Positions 39,490 to 43,853 of a stretch of DNA of 43,853 nt are shown piece by piece. The translations under genes and the position numbers were made by a program. The number at the start of each line of letters is the position of its first letter. The stretch's first letter is position 1. This DNA comes from Bacteroidales bacterium (GTDB lineage: Bacteria > Bacteroidota > Bacteroidia > Bacteroidales > UBA932), in assembly GCA_012511975.1 (NCBI GenBank), contig JAAZEZ010000078.1:1-43853 (forward strand), read 5' to 3'. Under the pieces are notes generated by a model. It had not been told where the DNA came from, did no database searches, and saw nothing but the letters and a program-made list of their open reading frames with translations.

Positions 39490-41064
39490 TTAATTCTTAT
39501 TGCTATCGAAAAATTCCACTTTAATATTGAATTCTTTTTGCAAATACTCACTGTATTTAGTCGGATTTATTCTGTATAAATACTCCAGCAATATTGTCTT
39601 TGTAAAGCTCTTTGATTCGTTACTTATAAAAATACCTATTTCAGGTTTGCCGGGAATGACATCTTTTTGGTTATACATTTCAGAAATAAATTTTTCCTGT
39701 TTATATCTGTCTCCCACACTAATAGTCATAAAAAATTTATCCTGAAGTCCTGTAGCAATATGATACAAGCCCGACCATGAGTAAAATACTGAGGGTATGC
39801 TTGATTCCGCCTCCGCAACAATAACATTTCCTGCCGGTAGTGGGGTGTTTTTGAACATCAGTACAATAGCATCATTTCTATGAGAGTGGCGGATGCATTC
39901 AGCATATTGGGAAAAAGAATATGTCATTGATATTGAGACAAACAGCATCAATATAATTCTTCTCCATTTTCCCTCTTTTACTAAGTGATTTCCAGCAAGA
40001 ACAATAAATGCAACCAATACAAAAGGAATAAATATCCCATGCCTGTCATCCATACTATCAAATTTAGGGACCTTTCCAATTGCAACATAAGCACCTATAG
40101 CGGACAGGAATAATAAAACAAATGCAATAAGTGTTTTTGAGGATAATTTTTCTCTTTCGTCATTAAAGGAGACTCTTCTCAATATTAGCCAAATAGCGGC
40201 TAATAACATCAGAACGACTAGTACTAATTGCTTTGATTGCATTATGCCGGCAAATTGGGTGAAAAGGGCTCCAATTGTATTGGCAAAAGCAAAAAGTATA
40301 TTGAGTGGAAGCATTAACAGGGAATTAGCTGTGACGGAGTTATAGGATTCGGCAGCATATAGCCCCTGTGGTTGCCATAAAACAGATTTAATTGCAAATA
40401 ATACGATACAAGGTATAAACCATAGGAAATTTAGCAATCTGTTTTTATTAAAAAGAAATCCGAATATGTTTTTAAGAGAATCCGGTAAAACAACCTCCCT
40501 GTATGTATATACAAACAAATAGCCTAGCCACAACACGATGCTTGAGGTCAAAAACATAGATGCAAGGAACTGAGAACAAGCAAATAAGAGTATTATGTAT
40601 AGAGACTTTTTGCTATTATATAAATGAAAAAGGAGTATTGAAATTAGTTGTAATAATAAACCAACTTGATATGCGAAACAACACATCTCAACATGTGCAT
40701 ATCCGAGGGGCCAAACTGCATACAACAGAGTGGAATACCAGATGATTTCTTTGTTTAAAGTCCAATAAGATAGAATAGAACGGAACAATAAAATATACAG
40801 AAATCCTATTATAAATATTAGGATACGATATAGAAAAACTTGATCGATTCCCAAAAAATTAGAGAAATCCAAAAGAGACAAATGCAATCCAATCTGCCAG
40901 GGAGCCCCAACTCCATTAAAAATCATTCTTATACCTTCCGGATTTTCATAAAAAACCCAATCATCCCAAAAAACACCTCTGACAAACAATATCAGCACGT
41001 TTGCAACCAAATATGCCAACACCGGTACGGCTTGATTAACCCTGATATGAATATCTTTTTGCAT
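39490..41064 (-). CDS. polytopic membrane protein, GT-C-type glycosyltransferase or Wzy-like
   Basis: ~11 hydrophobic segments; WDDWVF acidic motif after TM1. Confidence 0.55.
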   Translation of the reverse strand: MQKDIHIRVNQAVPVLAYLVANVLILFVRGVFWDDWVFYENPEGIRMIFNGVGAPWQIGLHLSLLDFSNFLGIDQVFLYRILIFIIGFLYILLFRSILSYWTLNKEIIWYSTLLYAVWPLGYAHVEMCCFAYQVGLLLQLISILLFHLYNSKKSLYIILLFACSQFLASMFLTSSIVLWLGYLFVYTYREVVLPDSLKNIFGFLFNKNRLLNFLWFIPCIVLFAIKSVLWQPQGLYAAESYNSVTANSLLMLPLNILFAFANTIGALFTQFAGIMQSKQLVLVVLMLLAAIWLILRRVSFNDEREKLSSKTLIAFVLLFLSAIGAYVAIGKVPKFDSMDDRHGIFIPFVLVAFIVLAGNHLVKEGKWRRIILMLFVSISMTYSFSQYAECIRHSHRNDAIVLMFKNTPLPAGNVIVAEAESSIPSVFYSWSGLYHIATGLQDKFFMTISVGDRYKQEKFISEMYNQKDVIPGKPEIGIFISNESKSFTKTILLEYLYRINPTKYSEYLQKEFNIKVEFFDSNKN

Positions 41065-41098
41065 GTCCCTAACTCTATCAATCCTTAGCAGTGAGATT

Positions 41099-42013
41099 TT
41101 ATTTTTGATTTATCCCCAACAAATTCTTAGTCACATTCCATCTGAATCTGACCAGCATATTGCCACGACCTGGCTTAAATATGATTGTGTGCCGGCACCA
41201 TAGGACAAGAGTGCCGCACCATTTTATAGCCTCGGAGAAAATGCGTTTGATGTAACAACCTTTGGAAATTGCCAGAGTGCGAGCTCTTTCGCTTGCTCCG
41301 ATGCTGCAGGTCAGACGATTGAAATAATCCTTTTCAAGTTTGTATTTTGGTATTCTGTGATATAGAATGCACTGCGGGAGATATTTAAACTTCATTCCGG
41401 CAGCAGTCATTTTGTTGAAGATATCCTTTTCTTCACCGCCTCCTAGGTTACCTCCGCTACGGCCCAGTTCGACATTATAGAGCCCTACTTTCTTGAAAAC
41501 CTCTCTGCGGTAAGCAGCGTTGCCTCCTCCCGGATAATTTTCACCGGGGAAATCCCGTTCTTTATCACCAAAATAGAGGTATCCGGTAAGAAGTCTTTTT
41601 ATGAAATAGGTCATCCATTCCGGCTCTTCACCCTCCTCATAATCGGGGATTATAGGACCACCTGCTGCGTGTATATCGGGGTTTTTCTCAAAGAAAGCCG
41701 CAAATCCGGCCAGATATTCCTTATTGACAGTGGCATCATCATCTACGTAGATCAATATATCTCCTTCAGCCTCCTTGATTCCGCGATTGCGGGCGTAGGA
41801 GAGACCCTGATTTGTTTCGACAAAAGTGCGCAGTTTTACATCGGGATGGTCGGAGGCAAATCGCGCCACTTCCCGGTCAGTATTATCAGTGCAATTGTTG
41901 TTCACCAGCACGATTTCATACTTGGATTTAGGATAATAATTTAGCGCGATACTGCGGAGTACATCGTAAATATATTTATCCCGATTGTAAGTGCAAATGA
42001 TGATAGAAATCAT
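41099..42013 (-). CDS. GT2 family glycosyltransferase
   Basis: ISIIICTYNRDKYIYDVL, NQGLSYARNRGIKEAEGDILIYVDDDATV, GGGEEKDIFNKM. Confidence 0.9.
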   Translation of the reverse strand: MISIIICTYNRDKYIYDVLRSIALNYYPKSKYEIVLVNNNCTDNTDREVARFASDHPDVKLRTFVETNQGLSYARNRGIKEAEGDILIYVDDDATVNKEYLAGFAAFFEKNPDIHAAGGPIIPDYEEGEEPEWMTYFIKRLLTGYLYFGDKERDFPGENYPGGGNAAYRREVFKKVGLYNVELGRSGGNLGGGEEKDIFNKMTAAGMKFKYLPQCILYHRIPKYKLEKDYFNRLTCSIGASERARTLAISKGCYIKRIFSEAIKWCGTLVLWCRHTIIFKPGRGNMLVRFRWNVTKNLLGINQK

Positions 42014-42051
42014 AGTTTTTATCAGATTTTCATATTTTATTTACTATCCTA

Positions 42052-42083
42052 CAAAGGTAATAATTCTGAATTGATTCATCAAA
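42052..42083 (-). promoter_or_regulatory. promoter of the glycan cluster
   Basis: Minus strand TTTG (42083-42080), 20 nt, TACCTTTG (42059-42052), just upstream of the first gene of the minus-strand run. Confidence 0.6.
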
Positions 42084-42206
42084 ACGATTATGCTATCCTC
42101 TTTAAACAGAGTTATTGACAATAAAAACAGAACCACACTCTACATTTTTACCTTAAAATGCAAAAGTGGCTATGTCGGTTCTTTAAGAACACCGCCTATA
42201 GGGTAT

Positions 42207-42491
42207 TTAATTGGCTGCTTGCTCGACGGACTTTTTTTCCGAACGCTTTTTGGGGGGATTGACGGCAACTTCCACGTGGATAGGTCTTCGCATATGTATA
42301 CTGCCATTAAGGGCTGCTATAGCGGCAGCGCCTTCTTCATCACTCATCTCCACAAATCCGTATCCTCTGGAACGTTTTGTTTCGGGATCGACTATGATAC
42401 GTGCGGATGTCACCGTACCATATTGCTCAAACAACTCCAGCAAGTTTTCTCGCCTCGCCTTGTAGTTGAGTCCATAAATAAAAATCATCAT
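42207..42491 (-). CDS. RRM-domain RNA-binding protein
   Basis: IFIYGLNYKARRENLLELFEQYGTVTSARIIVDPETKRSRGYGFVEM: RNP1/RNP2 motifs. Confidence 0.92.
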   Translation of the reverse strand: MMIFIYGLNYKARRENLLELFEQYGTVTSARIIVDPETKRSRGYGFVEMSDEEGAAAIAALNGSIHMRRPIHVEVAVNPPKKRSEKKSVEQAAN

Positions 42492-42546
42492 CGTTAGTTA
42501 GTTCTTTTTGGTTTGGTTCTTTCTTGGTCAATTGGTTGCTATAAAT

Positions 42547-43853
42547 TTAATAGCCATAGCTGGTTCCGTCAAAACAATGTGTACAGATGGACTCTTTTGG
42601 CAGTCCTATGGCTTCCACTACATCTTCCACGCTATTGAAACGGAGAGTTTTCATTTTTAGGGTATCTTTTATATATTCTACCATACGCGTATGCTCCGGA
42701 CAGCTTTGACAGGCGTATTTGTGCAGGTCTTTCGGATCGGCTCCTTCAAGTTCATGTATAAATCTACGTGTAATCAACTCCAGCGGGGTTTTGGATGATG
42801 AAAAGTTATGGAAGGGACAGGGGATGATAATGGGAGGACAGCTGATTCTGATGTGTACCTCCTTCACTCCATGATTATAGAGGGATTGTACGTTGTTTTT
42901 GAGTTGTGTTCCGCGCACTATTGAGTCGTCGCAAAAGGCAACTCTTTTATTATTGATTATGGAGTAGTTGGGGATTAGCTTCATCCTTGCTATCAGCTCT
43001 CTTCTGGTTTGGCTGATAGGGGTAAAGCTGCGTGGCCATGTGGTAGTGTATTTGACGATGGCTGCCCTTATGGGGACGTCTTTGCCTCGTGCATACCCTA
43101 CTGCCATGCAGGTGCCGGAGTCCGGAATCGATGAGACTACATCTACCGGAGTGTCATCTTTGGCACCCATTATTTTGCCTAGATTGTAGCGTACGTCATC
43201 TACATTTATGCCCTCATAGTTGCTGGTAGGAAAACCGTAATAGATCCATAGAAAAGAGCATATCTGGAGCTTTTTCTGTGGAGCAAGCAACTGTGTCATA
43301 CCATCATCAGTGAGTAATACCGTCTCGCCGGGGCCCAGATTATGTATACATTCAAACCCGATATTTGGGAATGCGCAATCTTCTGAAGCTACTGCCATAC
43401 AATCTTCATTGCGCCCAATAGAAAGAGGTGTTCTTCCGTACTTGTCCCTGGCAGCAATAATTCCGTCATAAGTGAGGATAATCATAGTCAGAGAGCCCCT
43501 GATACGGCTTTGGGCGTATGCTATGCCTTCGGCAAATGAATCCTTTTCTGTGATAAGATGTGATACAAGTTCCGTCTGGTTGGTCTTTCCGGAGCTGATT
43601 TCAGCAAAATTTTTATTTTGTGCGAGAAATTCCTCTTCCAGTTCATCTATATTGTTGATTTTACCAACTGTTACAATTGCAAATCTTCCGAGTCGGGAGT
43701 TGATCAGTATCGGTTGAGCATCCGTATCGCTTATCACTCCGATACCTGAATGGCCGTTAAATTTGGGAAGGTCCGGTTCAAATTTGATTCTGAAATAGGA
43801 ACTCTGGATGTCGTGGATAGAGCGTGCATAGAGTCCGTCGCGGTTTATTACCG
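42547..43853 (-). CDS. amidophosphoribosyltransferase-like protein (PurF family), N-terminus beyond window
   Basis: AARDKYGRTPLSIGRN, VAFCDDSIVRGTQLKNNV PRPP motif, VSSIPDSGTCMAVGYA; frame remains open from 43737 (a GTG codon) to the window edge (...INRDGLYARSIHDIQSSYFRIKFEPDLPKFNGHSGIG). Confidence 0.85.
   Translation of the reverse strand, partial: VINRDGLYARSIHDIQSSYFRIKFEPDLPKFNGHSGIGVISDTDAQPILINSRLGRFAIVTVGKINNIDELEEEFLAQNKNFAEISSGKTNQTELVSHLITEKDSFAEGIAYAQSRIRGSLTMIILTYDGIIAARDKYGRTPLSIGRNEDCMAVASEDCAFPNIGFECIHNLGPGETVLLTDDGMTQLLAPQKKLQICSFLWIYYGFPTSNYEGINVDDVRYNLGKIMGAKDDTPVDVVSSIPDSGTCMAVGYARGKDVPIRAAIVKYTTTWPRSFTPISQTRRELIARMKLIPNYSIINNKRVAFCDDSIVRGTQLKNNVQSLYNHGVKEVHIRISCPPIIIPCPFHNFSSSKTPLELITRRFIHELEGADPKDLHKYACQSCPEHTRMVEYIKDTLKMKTLRFNSVEDVVEAIGLPKESICTHCFDGTSYGY

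Noticed and set aside
42271-42280. TCCACGTGGA palindrome as a ParB parS site
   Set aside because: Lacks the outer GTTN/NAAC arms of parS, and lies inside the RRM coding sequence far from parAB.
1-43853. CRISPR arrays, tRNA/rRNA genes, IS elements, toxin-antitoxin or phage-defence genes
   Set aside because: None recognised on reading; no regularly spaced repeats, cloverleaf-like sequences, transposase motifs or defence-domain proteins in the translations.

Overview
Bacteroidota-type chromosomal window, inferred from TTTG/TAnnTTTG promoter signatures, the parA-parB-DUF5683-LysM transglycosylase gene order, and protein family content. The left ~20 kb is mostly housekeeping: mutA(partial)-mutB, rpsU, hutU, xerC-like recombinase, hpf, lplA, PAP2, obg, adk, hpt, purE, the par/mltD block, a lipid kinase, a YfhO-like membrane protein and a flippase. 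Between purE and mltD lies a decayed helix-hairpin-helix envelope-protein gene with two in-frame stops and a truncated 3' end. The most interesting part is a ~20 kb minus-strand glycan locus (about 42013 down to 22045). It combines (i) a CDP-glucose-derived 3,6-dideoxy/branched-sugar module (RfbF, RfbG, RfbH, an extended SDR and a YerE-like ThDP enzyme), (ii) a legionaminic-acid-type nonulosonate module (LegB, LegC, NeuB, NeuC, CBS-nucleotidyltransferase, NeuA, NeuD/LegH-like), and (iii) a mini acyl-synthesis module (ACP, FabG-like SDR, KAS III) with no dehydratase or enoyl reductase, followed by a Cys-rich capsule-synthesis/Kdo-transferase-like protein. My main hypothesis is a glycan carrying a YerE-type branched octose plus a 3-hydroxyacyl-decorated nonulosonic acid. 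The right end has an RRM protein and a partial PurF-like amidotransferase. No CRISPR array, tRNA, rRNA or IS element was recognised. All calls are from reading the sequence and the supplied translations; no database search was possible.
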